Part shown: piece after piece, positions 60,301 to 64,000 of the stretch | Position numbering within the stretch: the stretch's first letter is position 1 | How the letters are laid out: every line of letters starts with the position of its first letter | Assembly (NCBI GenBank): GCA_030549495.1 | Contig: JAUIRK010000003.1 | Span: forward strand, 305,001 to 369,000 | DNA length: 64,000 nucleotides | Direction: 5' to 3' | Source: Nectonema munidae | Taxonomy: Eukaryota > Nematomorpha > Nectonematoida > Nectonematidae | Notes under the pieces: generated by a model | What the model was told of the DNA's origin: nothing | The model's input: only the letters and a program-made list of their open reading frames with translations | The model's database searches: none | Made by a program: the position numbers and the translations under genes

Positions 60301-62737
60301 ACAAAGAGAAACTAACAACAAAATCCAAAAAATAGTCTGTTTTAAATTTATAAAATTCCGTTGAAAAAGAAAACAGGCGATTAATTTTAAAAATTATTCT
60401 GTTCAAAGTGTTAAACCGTTGATTCTCAACATTTTTTTTTGTATGGAGTTTTTTCAAACCGGAAAATTTTTTGTGTTTTTATTTATCCAAAATATAAGAA
60501 TAAGTAAGCCGTTCTTAATCAATCACTATTTTTTTTATCTGTTTACTCAATTAATTTTATATAGTATATATTTTAGACCTACTTTTATTAAATCAAAAAA
60601 GTGAAAATTTTTGAACGAAAAACCTTTTGAATGCAGATAAAGAACTTTACTGAACTACAAATAGTTAAAAATAAATTATATTTTAATTACTTATACTATC
60701 AAACTTAATTCAACACGTTATAGAAATAGGAAATAATTCACACATAACGAGCTTTTTGCAATGAGAAATCATATTTTTTTAATTTCAGAACTTTTCCTCT
60801 CTAAAATATAATTTTATTTTTATAAAAAAATATAAAATAATTTTATTTATAAATAAAATATAACTCTAAATATTGTGGACCCCTTGGAGAGAAACGTTGA
60901 GAAACACTGGGTGAATGGGGTAATTTTGTTGATACGTTTTAAAGTATCTCTCCTTATTAAGGCACACTAAAGCATTGCACATGCACAGGCCTACATCATT
61001 CCTCCCATGTTCGCTCATAACCCTTTGAATGTGCGTATGTACCCTCCGCTTTTTTTAAATGTTCTTAGAACCAGCTCTTATTTCTTGTATACACCTAAAA
61101 CTTCTCAACTCCTTTCTTTCATTTTTTGAGATGACATAATTTCTTCATAGCAATTATTATCAGTCAATTTTTTCTTCAATTCTATACTTAATATTTAAAT
61201 AAAATAAAAAAAGTTTTACATTCTATTATTTTGACTAATAGATTTTATCACACCCATTATTTGGGAAAATTGAATAATTATCTTTAAAAAAATTCATCGA
61301 AATTACATTCTTATCTATTGGATAAAAAGCTTCATATGTGTTAGAAGCTTCCTTGAACCCACAGCCTCTCGCGGTGTAAGTGAATTGGCGACAACTTAAA
61401 CCCACTCACGCCCATTCCTTGTTTCATTTTTTCAACTTATCAGTATAATTTTTTTAATAAAAACTTGCATATCCAGGGGTTGATGACCGCCCTCAATATT
61501 TTGAGCGTGGCGCAGAGTTTTAACTCTTACTTCGTTATTAGTTACAATAATTTCATCTTTGAAGTTGATATTACTTATTGTTCACTAGGCCATCTGTCGA
61601 TAATTATTTGTTTATCCCTTATTCAGATAATTTTGTAATAATCGCAATAGTTTCCCAACTGTTCAAAATTGTTACTCCCAGACAACTTCGTTTTGGACAA
61701 GTTTAACGGTATCCATTTGTTTAGGCTTTTGTCGTAAATTTAGCGTACTCTTTCATGCATTGGTTTTTAAAAATAAGCGTTCTAATGATTTTTCATACAA
61801 CACAAAACAGACGATTTTAATTTATGGGTCACTTTTAGCCAATAGTTTCTGAAAGCGTTAAGGGATAATAAAAAATTTTGTTTAGATGAAAGGCATAAGA
61901 TGATGCTTGATGGAAGTGTTGCTACACTCACAATCTTTTCAACGCGGACTGCCGAAGACTCCGGACAGTATCAAGTGGTTGCTTCAAATCTAGCGGGAGA
62001 AGCTACATCGTCAGCCTCACTCACTTGCAAAACAACTCCTCTTATTTTGCCTCCTAAATTTGTCCAGCCTCTCTCCTCTCTAGAAATCGTGGAAAAGGAA
62101 TCCGCCATTTTGAAGTGTTTGGTTGAACCTGCAGACGATACTGTGACAATTGACTGGTTTTACGATGATTTTCTAATCACTCCTAGTTCAACCCACAAAA
62201 TTACTTCTTCTCAAGGGTAATGTGGCTTAGTATAATAAAATAATTCAAAACTTTTTTTAGAATCGCCATTTTTTTTGAAAAATATAAAAGGAAAAAAACT
62301 TGTCTGAATTTATTTTATGCAAAATTGTTAGGTTGTTCCATAGGTAAAAATGTTAGTATACGCATAGAAACAGCTTTTATTAAATAAAACGATATAGACG
62401 ACTTCTCTTTGTCAAAGTTTATATTGCATATTTGCATGTTCTTTTTTGAATATACTGTCAGCACTGTATTAAGAGATGTAGTCGTCAAAGTAGGTTCGAT
62501 TGTTGTTCCAACCTAAACTCTCTTATAGTTAGCTGTAATTGCTTGTATTTCCTAGTGGATTTATAATTTTTCGTATTTCTTGTACATTTTAGCTATCAAA
62601 GTCTTGTTATATCTCAAGCCAGACCTGAACAAACTGGACACTATACTTGCAAGGCCAGAAACTTAAGCGGTGAAGATTCGACATCTGCCTTCTTGAAAGT
62701 TAAAGAAATACCAAAAGCGTATCTATATTCATACTAA
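21165..62737 (+). CDS. sls: Kettin/sallimus (titin-like) muscle Ig protein, 23 exons, partial
   Basis: Spliced gene of 23 exons: 21165-21301, 22797-23029, 27647-27918, 36574-36753, 37884-38027, 41300-41496, 42332-42590, 45077-45319, 45380-45520, 45591-45842, 45912-46064, 46532-46726, 46790-46933, 48315-48500, 49337-49480, 50778-51179, 51909-52058, 53275-53412, 53569-53796, 58297-58440, 60096-60257, 61886-62216, 62593-62737. All introns are GT-AG and all phases agree, giving one open frame of about 1,525 residues with 13 I-set Ig domains. Each has a C-strand Trp (VEW, IEW, ITW) and most have the F-strand Y-x-C. Linkers are charged and variable in length. Kettin/sallimus proteins link actin and the Z-disc to thick filaments in invertebrate muscle; that role is inferred from family resemblance. 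There is no signal peptide, kinase, Fn3 or PEVK region in the window, so the gene very likely extends 5' and probably 3'. A generic titin or obscurin relative is the alternative. Confidence 0.82.
21302..22796. other. Intron 1 of the Ig gene
   Basis: Holds a 72-residue frame at 21438-21656 (starting MSILTSVASSQELDCFWDNE) of protein-like composition that I cannot place; it is open on both sides for only a short distance. The rest is plain AT-rich DNA. Confidence 0.4.
22797..23029 (+). CDS. sls: Ig exon 2: second half of Ig 1 and start of Ig 2
   Basis: The acceptor is TTTGCTCAG and the exon enters in phase 0 with VEWFFN, the C strand. Strands D to G follow (GICTLEIRNV, then SDAGEYACVVSN), then a short linker and the A strand of Ig 2 (LPKPYTVQHM). 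It ends in phase 2 at 23029 before GTATCT. The two leftover bases AA combine with the first base of exon 3 to give Lys, an independent check of the model. Confidence 0.85.
23030..24999. other. 5' part of intron 2, little recognised
   Basis: A GC-richer pair of patches at 23515-23600 and 23880-23995 share CGTGTC(C/G)GA and CCGCTAATT-AG, probably the ends of a small decayed repeat. Nothing else. Confidence 0.35.
25000..25136 (+). repeat. 137-bp repeat, forward copy at the piggyBac edge
   Basis: TGCTAAGAATA... TTTGTTTCATGAATATACTA ... ATCTGTTCCTTGCC ... GGGGTTATTAATTTAACAAC matches the reverse complement of 30104-30240 along its length with few differences. It runs into the start of the open frame at 25112. 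Confidence 0.8.
25112..26520 (+). mobile_element. Dead piggyBac transposase gene, copy 2
   Basis: A 159-residue N-terminal frame (25112-25591, acidic, with VYGVVKKVKEFGVYAMWDDG) is followed by NAFENIKSYIHLSDNKNL at 25651-25704, FFDNWFSSTLLIASLQKCGL around 26010-26080, and a C-terminal part with WVYNANVTILSNFQSVQPV and YNESMGDVDLLNS near 26200-26370. The order and motifs are those of piggyBac transposases. FFDN keeps the second catalytic Asp; GDVDLLN keeps the third but has Asn for the fourth; the first region is unrecognisable. Several frameshifts and stops. It lies in intron 2 of the Ig gene, same strand. Confidence 0.85.
26870..26960. mobile_element. hAT-like non-coding fragment
   Basis: GGGGTCCACGGACCTCTTAG and GGTGATCCGTGAACAG form the GGTCC-rich pattern seen in non-coding parts of many hAT elements. 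There are no clear ends. Confidence 0.3.
27647..27918 (+). CDS. sls: Ig exon 3: body of Ig domain 2
   Basis: The acceptor is GATTCTTTTAG and the donor GTAATT; the exon enters in phase 2 and leaves in phase 1. It holds B strand GDTAIFEACF, C strand CEWYFCGK, and F strand DNGIYSCRAFN, ending TLKCKDSSG. The preceding intron of 4.6 kb carries a dead piggyBac gene, and the following intron of 8.7 kb, the largest here, carries a second one plus a SINE and a hAT relic. From here on, exon joins are mostly phase 1. Confidence 0.88.
29021..29215 (+). mobile_element. Fragment of the unclassified family seen at 3 kb
   Basis: The open stretch includes KETFVSKFDRLFDILSSKC and a Cys-rich tail (YEFACNHCGK). 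The FDxLFDI core matches the corresponding segment of the 3061-3372 piece (FDKLFDI). Too short to classify. Confidence 0.4.
29510..29664 (-). repeat. tRNA-derived SINE, copy 1
   Basis: Read on the minus strand from 29664, a tRNA-like head carries an A-box-like TGAGTAAGGTTGG and a perfect B box GGTTCGATCCC (29602-29612), followed by a non-tRNA body (CACCAAGCCTCCCTTCCTCG, CAAGCGGCGCAATTAT). It matches copy 2 at 56231 through head and body. Lies in intron 3, antisense to the Ig gene. Confidence 0.75.
30104..30240 (-). repeat. 137-bp repeat, inverted copy
   Basis: Reverse complement of 25000-25136, including GTTGTTAAATTAATAACCCC and GGCAAGGAACAGAT. The two copies bracket 5 kb that includes Ig exon 3. 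Confidence 0.8.
31100..32520 (+). mobile_element. Dead piggyBac transposase gene, copy 3
   Basis: Near full-length coverage of a piggyBac transposase in shifted frames: DDRFVRKCFSKNRYLEIKRY around 31567-31625, NIDEQMIQYYG near 31748 (first catalytic Asp kept), then 31811-32077 with FNFDLYEGKQEQ, GLGASVVLNNV and FYFDNYFTSFQLMKM (second Asp kept), and near 32270-32340 the remains of GRVDxLDL and NKYRIKIRG. The protein differs clearly from copies 1 and 2 and is closest in wording to the vertebrate PGBD2/3-like group. Multiple stops and frameshifts. In intron 3. Confidence 0.87.
32521..35101. other. Intron 3 sequence, nothing coding
   Basis: AT-rich with no recognised gene. A single pogo-like end (GGTTAAGCGAAAATTCGGTT) occurs at 34680, with no partner found. 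Confidence 0.4.
35110..36035 (+). mobile_element. ZBED/SCAND3-type hAT transposase relic
   Basis: CAGCGGTTTTCAAACTGG at 35110 is a standard hAT terminus. Coding remains follow at 35552-35767 (HSIGEQLLLPCGKDIILNVL) and 35832-36035 (DNFLFYKTLSSRTTSREIFH, then VCTDLALAI). They parallel the 'ES-LILPACKEIV', 'FLFCKELPLxTTGEEVF' and 'VCTDGAPAM' blocks of ZBED5/SCAND3-like hAT proteins. The catalytic 'LDESTD' region survives only as a trace (DETIDHT). The 3' end is not visible. Confidence 0.7.
36574..36753 (+). CDS. sls: Ig exon 4: first half of Ig domain 3
   Basis: The acceptor CTATTTAAG precedes 36574, phase 1 in and phase 1 out (donor GTAATT). The linker TEFFPISKYQRYEKPKF leads to B strand EGDSLNLDVKYEP, then DDPTLQITWYHEG and LIIRP. 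A second AG 22 bases downstream would give phase 2 and break the join to exon 3, so the upstream acceptor is preferred. The B strand lacks Cys. Confidence 0.85.
37500..37680. other. Homopolymer-rich patch, possible poor sequence
   Basis: Long A and T runs with CCCCGGGG, GGGGCCCCC and other stuttering blocks, unlike the rest of the intron. Looks like an unreliable consensus over a difficult stretch. Confidence 0.5.
37884..38027 (+). CDS. sls: Ig exon 5: second half of Ig domain 3
   Basis: The acceptor is TTTCTTTTCAG and the donor GTATGC, phase 1 to phase 1. It encodes strands D to G: SRTRIINESGYSNLSISPIL, then PSDSGEYLCAATNTSG, ending VYCSG. The exon is 144 bases, the commonest length for the second-half exons in this gene. 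The intron before it includes a homopolymer-rich patch at about 37500-37680 that may be poor sequence. Confidence 0.88.
38560..38770. other. Second homopolymer-rich patch
   Basis: Runs of T, A and G in direct succession (a 10-base G run, a 16-base or longer A run) in the intron before exon 6, just upstream of the coding relic at 38890. Same caution as for 37500-37680. Confidence 0.5.
38890..40000 (+). mobile_element. Broken coding relic, second unclassified family
   Basis: Coding-like pieces include NENLSDLVRDLALTKYQTEL and SRLKEFNLLAPGTTT (39015-39251), LFIDSSKTSLKAILLHNGN (about 39255-39315), and MPPLHINLGLKKNFVKTLN with FKYLCKMFPKLSSAKIKEGV (39617-39829). This motif order belongs, from memory, to a multicopy uncharacterised protein family common in Hydra, insects and fish; its mobility class is not known to me. 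The copy is broken in several places and cannot be functional. It sits in intron 5 of the Ig gene, same strand. Confidence 0.55.
40588..40943 (-). mobile_element. G/C-run inverted-repeat MITE, copy 2, with target duplication
   Basis: The element runs 40596-40935 from CAGGCCCGTAGCTAG to the inverted CTGGCTACGGGACTG. It is flanked by ATGTGTAT (40588-40595) and ATGTGTGT (40936-40943), an 8-bp duplication with one mismatch, the length made by hAT transposases. Long G runs lie inside both ends; the core is itself partly palindromic (AGTTATCTCTCCC against GGGAGGGAGATAACT). Opposite in orientation to copy 1. Confidence 0.75.
41150..41235. repeat. GGAGCYGGAGCC simple-sequence patch
   Basis: GGAGCTGGAGCCGGTGTCGG and GAGCCGGAGCTGGAGCC form a GC-rich repeat just upstream of exon 6. 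Not part of the reading frame. Confidence 0.5.
41300..41496 (+). CDS. sls: Linker exon 6 leading into Ig domain 4
   Basis: The acceptor is TATCTTCAG, phase 1 in. The exon is almost all charged linker (EHERVYDQNIQRSG, then MLEEHWMEEKIIIKGAEQ) and ends with the A strand KPYFRTHPL. The proposed end at 41496, before GTATAC, gives phase 0 and joins in frame to exon 7. At about 57 residues it is the longest inter-Ig linker in the window. The exon lacks an Ig core of its own, so the support is frame, splice sites and position. Confidence 0.72.
42332..42590 (+). CDS. sls: Ig exon 7: nearly complete Ig domain 4
   Basis: It holds almost the whole domain: YAGQPIHLECHVEP, DPNLSVEWFKNNKRV, DFGYVSLSIAESES, then SDSGLYMIKATNNAGE and IDFI. 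It ends in phase 1 before GTTAGT. Two in-frame acceptors, 24 bases apart, are possible: TTTCTAG before 42308 has the better pyrimidine tract, while AAACAG before 42332 gives a more usual A-strand length. Unlike most neighbours it keeps the B-strand Cys but has Ile in place of the F-strand Cys. It is not split in the middle. Confidence 0.87.
42591..45076. other. Intron 7, nothing recognised
   Basis: 2.5 kb of AT-rich DNA. The open frames at 43719-43928 and 44005-44223 look like chance. No element ends seen. Confidence 0.5.
45077..45319 (+). CDS. sls: Ig exon 8: linker and first half of Ig domain 5
   Basis: The acceptor is TTTGCTTTTTAG and the donor GTATGG, phase 1 to phase 1. A 35-residue highly charged linker (SKRETRQYKTFEEKSYEVEE then RRLRETYSERKIS) precedes RPSFTSKFIDRINVKEGEN, B strand VHIEAHVVP and C strand LQIEWSKDGY. 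The linker length matches what is known of kettin, whose Ig domains are spaced by linkers of about this size. Confidence 0.88.
45380..45520 (+). CDS. sls: Ig exon 9: second half of Ig domain 5
   Basis: The acceptor is GCGGATTTAG and the donor GTAATC, phase 1 to phase 1. It reads YNVQTSYEFGTVSLDIQNMQ, then ENAGTYVCRAYNKAGESS. Only 60 bases separate it from exon 8, and that intron is a multiple of three without an in-frame stop, so the two exons also read straight through. Confidence 0.87.
45591..45842 (+). CDS. sls: Ig exon 10: linker and first half of Ig domain 6
   Basis: The acceptor is CATTTCTCAAG and the donor GTAAGA, phase 1 to phase 1. A charged linker of about 38 residues (KMYKSVKERSTYEEIDQKEE then VLRSRRIARSEV) precedes APRFLTQISESLSVRKGD, B strand LAKIECCYDP and C strand RVEWYKNGQK. 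This domain keeps the classical B-strand Cys. Confidence 0.9.
45912..46064 (+). CDS. sls: Ig exon 11: second half of Ig domain 6
   Basis: The acceptor is TTTCTTTTAG and the donor GTAATA, phase 1 to phase 1. It reads ERVNEYYECGYVCLEIHDV, then SSDAGIYECRVINSAGED. The F-strand Cys is present, so with exon 10 this is one of only two domains here with both Cys positions. The intron before it is 69 bases and contains an in-frame stop, so it must be removed. Confidence 0.9.
46532..46726 (+). CDS. sls: Ig exon 12: linker and first half of Ig domain 7
   Basis: The acceptor is TTCTTTCTAG and the donor GTTCGT, phase 1 to phase 1. The linker EERITEVSTERQMQDLVH precedes RPVFTSNLKSIELIEGQ, B strand GIHLEAHLEAP and C strand LKVTWFKDEQI. 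Another GT five bases on gives the wrong phase and was not used. Ala replaces the B-strand Cys. Confidence 0.9.
46790..46933 (+). CDS. sls: Ig exon 13: second half of Ig domain 7
   Basis: The acceptor is CACTTTGCACAG and the donor GTATGT, phase 1 to phase 1. It reads DRFKASSHGNYVNLDISYML, then SDSAVYTCKAVNKYGEAV and ITVH. The stretch from VNLDISY to NKYGEA is the closest match I recall to kettin/sallimus domains, and is the main reason for the family call. The intron before it is 63 bases and has an in-frame TAA. Confidence 0.92.
47573..48050. repeat. Two short tandem duplications in intron 13
   Basis: A 63-bp unit beginning CTTCTAAACTCACAAAAGAA is repeated once (47573 and 47636). Just after it, a 120-bp unit beginning TTTGCTC(C/G) recurs at 47726, 47846 and 47969, each with TTGATTTGA and GACAAC. 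Confidence 0.6.
48315..48500 (+). CDS. sls: Ig exon 14: linker and first half of Ig domain 8
   Basis: The acceptor is CTTTTTTTATAAAG and the donor GTAACA, phase 1 to phase 1. A short acidic linker (YKEEFPEVSISYGQ) precedes SPVFTKELQDIEQVQYGD, B strand VRFHAKFQPSDD and C strand IRIEWFHDDKL. Ala replaces the B-strand Cys. Confidence 0.88.
49337..49480 (+). CDS. sls: Ig exon 15: second half of Ig domain 8
   Basis: The acceptor is TTCCTTAAAG and the donor GTATCT, phase 1 to phase 1. It reads MKQDVDSVYLDIFDVREGES, then GKYECKASNVYGTATTSA and LNIR. Exactly 144 bases, the standard second-half size here. Confidence 0.9.
49481..50777. other. Intron 15, nothing recognised
   Basis: AT-rich with no element ends and no coding signal. 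Confidence 0.5.
50778..51179 (+). CDS. sls: Ig exon 16: linker and complete Ig domain 9
   Basis: The acceptor is CTTTTTTTAG and the donor GTAAAC, phase 1 to phase 1. At 402 bases it is the longest exon in the window and the only one carrying a linker plus a whole uninterrupted domain. The linker has a basic patch (RKKGKGK) and EETHERTTVEIV. The domain reads KKPLVFDSQLKDVCVKEREN, LEVRYSP, VQVGWYRNGH, GLATLDIYDA, ADSGEYVCAIRS. The mid-domain intron of its neighbours is missing, either lost here or never gained. Confidence 0.92.
51180..51908. other. Intron 16, nothing recognised
   Basis: AT-rich, no repeats or coding signal seen. Confidence 0.5.
51909..52058 (+). CDS. sls: Ig exon 17: first half of Ig domain 10
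   Basis: The acceptor is TTTTGTTTAG and the donor GTTTGC, phase 1 to phase 1. Almost no linker: GQPPFFHERYIKSEDLIEGD is followed by B strand TTRTDFILEP and C strand MKVEWMRDGK. Phe sits at the B-strand Cys position. Confidence 0.87.
52237..52646. mobile_element. MITE with RRTTATTATC ends in intron 17
   Basis: The left end GGTTATTATCAAAAGAGTGA and a direct echo TGTCAAAAGAGTGACAA are mirrored on the right by CATGCCACTCTTTTGATTTG and CTTTTAAATAATAATC. About 410 bp, non-coding. Confidence 0.55.
53275..53412 (+). CDS. sls: Ig exon 18: second half of Ig domain 10
   Basis: The acceptor is CAATTTTCAATAG and the donor GTAATG, phase 1 to phase 1. It reads DRIRTKYEKGTCSLIIEDVR, then EDSGLYECHAENLWGKKI and ASIL. 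The intron before it holds a small inverted-repeat element (52237-52646). Confidence 0.88.
53569..53796 (+). CDS. sls: Ig exon 19: linker and first half of Ig domain 11
   Basis: The acceptor is CTTATTTTTAAG and the donor GTAAAT, phase 1 to phase 1. A charged linker of about 33 residues (KEKEISEKYTLDEFIRPPLL then ETEIIRRE) precedes KPIFTTPLEKFTHLTEGES, B strand AHFFTTVEPKDD and C strand MQIEWFYNEEP. The 4.5-kb intron after it carries a SINE and two MITEs. Confidence 0.9.
53797..55404. other. 5' part of intron 19, nothing coding
   Basis: AT-rich. A purine/pyrimidine patch at 54890-54920 includes (GCAT)n (ATGCATGCATGCATGCG). No exon found. Confidence 0.45.
55405..56149. mobile_element. pogo/Tigger-type element, non-coding, 745 bp
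   Basis: The left end CAAGAAAAGTTCGTTATCTC is inverted at the right as GATATAACGAGCTTTTACTTG, each next to TA. Repeated motifs GACGGGACCT / GCCGGGACCT and CTTCGAGT fill the subterminal regions. No transposase frame remains. Confidence 0.65.
56231..56372 (-). repeat. tRNA-derived SINE, copy 2
   Basis: Read on the minus strand from 56372: GGTGTGAGTAAAGCTGGTC with an A-box-like start, then B-box GGATCGATTCC (56311-56321, two changes from copy 1), then the shared body CGCACCAAGCCT and CAAGCGGCGCAACT. Same orientation as copy 1, in intron 19. Confidence 0.75.
57359..57977. mobile_element. MITE with repeated GGGGCATTTTTTCC ends
   Basis: The left 100 bp (TATTCGATGG... AAAAATGCCCCCG... AAAAAGTAGGAAAAAATGCC) is mirrored by the right 110 bp (GGCATTTTTTCC, GGAGTTTTTTCCTACTTTTT, CCATATTCAATA). 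The arms hold three or four short internal repeats each, so part of the match may be simple-sequence. The frames at 57692-57943 and 57730-57912 lie inside it and are not genes. Confidence 0.6.
58297..58440 (+). CDS. sls: Ig exon 20: second half of Ig domain 11
   Basis: The acceptor is TTTGATGTTAG and the donor GTAAGG, phase 1 to phase 1. It reads SRYKAHFSNGHVLFEIPSVK, then GDSGVYSCRATNQYGQDT and LLCK. 144 bases. Confidence 0.9.
58441..60095. other. Intron 20, nothing recognised
   Basis: T-rich DNA with no element ends or coding signal. Confidence 0.5.
60096..60257 (+). CDS. sls: Ig exon 21: first half of Ig domain 12
   Basis: The acceptor is TTTTCTTCGTTAG and the donor GTATTT, phase 1 to phase 1. 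It reads KPPSFNVTLKNVEVDEGQ, NATFKAILAYMG and C strand LRIDWFHANRH. The B-C loop carries an extra acidic stretch (EEQKD). Ala replaces the B-strand Cys. The intron after it carries a hAT-type MITE. Confidence 0.88.
60416..60910. mobile_element. hAT-type MITE in intron 21
   Basis: CCGTTGATTCTCAACATTTT at the left and, inverted at the right, GTTGAGAAACACTGG preceded by GTGGACCCCTTGGAGAG. This is the CAGTG-TT-TCTCAAC plus GGGGTCC pattern of hAT MITEs. About 495 bp; no clear target duplication. Confidence 0.55.
60911..61885. other. 3' part of intron 21, nothing recognised
   Basis: AT-rich with one GC-richer patch near 61355-61400; no exon or element ends found. Confidence 0.45.
61886..62216 (+). 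CDS. sls: Ig exon 22: second half of Ig 12 and first half of Ig 13
   Basis: The acceptor is TTTTGTTTAG, phase 1 in. It reads GSVATLTIFSTR, EDSGQYQVVASNLAGEATSS, then with a short linker LPPKFVQPLSSLEIVEKE, B strand AILKCLVEPADD, C strand VTIDWFYDDFL and ITSSQG. It leaves in phase 2 at 62216 before GTAATG. Ig 12 has Val at the F-strand Cys and so has neither Cys; Ig 13 keeps its B-strand Cys. A mid-domain exon boundary between Ig 12 and Ig 13 is absent. Confidence 0.9.
62593..62737 (+). CDS. sls: Ig exon 23: second half of Ig domain 13, possible C-terminus
   Basis: The acceptor is GTACATTTTAG, phase 2 in, matching exon 22. It reads YQSLVISQARPEQTGHYTC, then KARNLSGEDSTSAFLKV. The frame continues through KEIPKAYLYSY to a TAA at 62735-62737, with AATAAA-like signals near 63015. 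A possible donor GTATCT after 62718, the same hexamer used after exon 15, would instead carry on in phase 2. No further Ig exon is seen to 64000, so a terminal exon of one isoform and a continuing exon are both possible. Confidence 0.82.
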
Positions 62738-62983
62738 ATTTTTCTTAGCGATATTTGCTCTCACAATTCTTTAAAATATATGTTTATATTGAAGCGCATT
62801 TTACAACTTGTGAACAAACGTTGGTTCTCTTCTTTTTGATAATATATATTGATAAGGGTGATAGAGAACAATTAGAATCAATTTATAGTTTTCGATTTAT
62901 TTATGAATCCTTAACGAATCAAACTAAAAAAAGATATGAAGTTTTGAATGTATGATATTGCACAACATTTTTGATTAAATCTA

Positions 62984-63578
62984 CCATTTTGTTTTAAGGA
63001 ATTGAAATTGCCAAATAAATTTTAATAAAATAACAATTATATCTTTTTAGGAATTGAAATTACCAAATGAGGAGACAGTGATAATAAGCAATTAAAGACT
63101 TTCAGGTTATACACTTTTCTCTTAAAATTTCAAAAAAAAAATTAAAAAAAATCTAGAAAAATCATTCTTAAAATAAAAGCTTAACAAGTAAATACTCATA
63201 AATAAGTTTTGTTTTCATTCTTAATTTTAAATACCGCTTTTTGTTTACGCAGAGGTTAAAAACTTAAGGCATCAATGTTTTCTTTGTTATAACCTCTGCG
63301 CAGACAAAAATCGTATTTAGAATTTTAAATGAAATATAAATAAAACAAAACTGATTTCTGAGTGCTTCAACCCTTCAACCTTTTATTTTAAGAGTCATTA
63401 TTCTAGAGTTTTTTAATTTTTTTGAAGCGTTAAGGGAAAACTGTATAACCAAGCTGAAGAAGGCCTTTAATTGCTTATTATCACTGTCTCCCCATTTGGT
63501 AATTTCAATACTTAAAAACATATAATTGTTATTTAATTTAAATTTATTTGGCAATTTCAATTCCTTAAAACAAAATGG
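62984..63578. repeat. 0.6-kb near-palindrome (foldback) after the last exon
   Basis: CCATTTTGTTTTAAGGAATT at 62984 is matched exactly, inverted, by AATTCCTTAAAACAAAATGG ending 63578. Pairing continues inward through GAGACAGTGATAATAAGCAA, AAGTTTTGTTTTCATTC-like arms and a central ACGCAGAGGTTA / TAACCTCTGCG, so nearly the whole block folds on itself around position 63280. GGAATTGAAATTRCCAAAT is duplicated within the left arm. Confidence 0.8.
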
Positions 63579-64000
63579 ATATTTAATGTCGTTAAATATT
63601 AATATCAATTAATGTCGTTAAAAATATATTATAAATATATAATATAAAGGTATAAATATTTGTTTCCCCTTTTCTGGAAGATTTGATGACAGAAAATTCT
63701 TTTGTTAAATTTTATTAAGTCAAATATTTTTGCCAAAACTAATTTGGGAAATAGAAGTTTTAATTTAGTACTATAAATTAAAAATGCAAAAGTTATAAAC
63801 ATCATATTAACTTTAGTCTCCAAATACATAGTACAATACGAAAAATGCACACTAGAGGCGTGGTGACGCTATATAAAATCAACGTGCTTGCGTTCACTTA
63901 TGCGTAGTATATATTATCTTTTTTTACATAAATATTTACGATGGATGTAATAATATAATAAGTATGAGATTCTATATATATTGTAGCGCGCATAAATCAA
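63579..64000. other. Window end, nothing recognised
   Basis: AT-rich DNA with no further Ig exon visible. Confidence 0.45.

Noticed and set aside
1-64000. Endogenous retrovirus, LTR element or Polinton
   Set aside because: No long direct terminal repeats, reverse transcriptase, integrase, capsid or polymerase-type motifs were recognised anywhere in the window.

Overview
The window is AT-rich animal DNA with spliced protein-coding exons, introns from 60 bp to 8.7 kb, tRNA-type SINEs and many decayed cut-and-paste DNA transposons. It looks like an arthropod. The low GC, the mix of piggyBac, hAT and pogo debris and the muscle-gene type would suit a crustacean such as a parasitic copepod, but no sequence here proves the species.

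The one host gene I can support lies on the + strand. From 21165 to about 62737 there are 23 exons with matching GT-AG boundaries and phases, about 4.6 kb of coding sequence (roughly 1,525 residues). They encode 13 consecutive I-set immunoglobulin domains separated by linkers of 7 to about 57 residues. B strands of the form 'xxExxxxPxxDP', the invariant C-strand Trp and F strands of the form 'DSGxYxC' resemble the kettin/sallimus (sls, invertebrate titin) family of Z-disc and I-band muscle proteins. Both ends of the gene probably lie outside the window. Most domains are cut by a phase-1 intron at the same place, just after the C/C' strands. The first three exons and the last pair use other phases.

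Region by region: 1-3060 holds nothing recognisable apart from one weak exon candidate. 3061-4620 is a broken coding relic of an unclassified repeat family, interrupted by a G/C-run inverted-repeat element that has a sister copy in opposite orientation at 40596-40935. 4796-8600 holds small inverted-repeat elements and a 20-bp minisatellite foldback. 8603-9641 is a dead piggyBac transposase gene. 12851-13263 is a pogo-type MITE. 14181-18277 is the most unusual object: a 4.1-kb block bounded by TTAA and piggyBac-like terminal inverted repeats whose interior is mostly two unrelated tandem arrays (about 150 and 145 bp units).

From 21 kb onward the introns of the muscle gene carry two more distinct dead piggyBac genes (25.1-26.5 and 31.1-32.5 kb), two copies of a tRNA-derived SINE (29.5 and 56.2 kb), a ZBED/hAT relic (35.1-36.0 kb), a second unclassified coding relic (38.9-40.0 kb), several MITEs and a 0.6-kb near-palindrome right after the last exon. 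No rRNA, functional tRNA, CRISPR or prokaryotic feature was seen, and I found no convincing retrovirus or LTR element. Apart from the muscle gene, no intact gene is supported.
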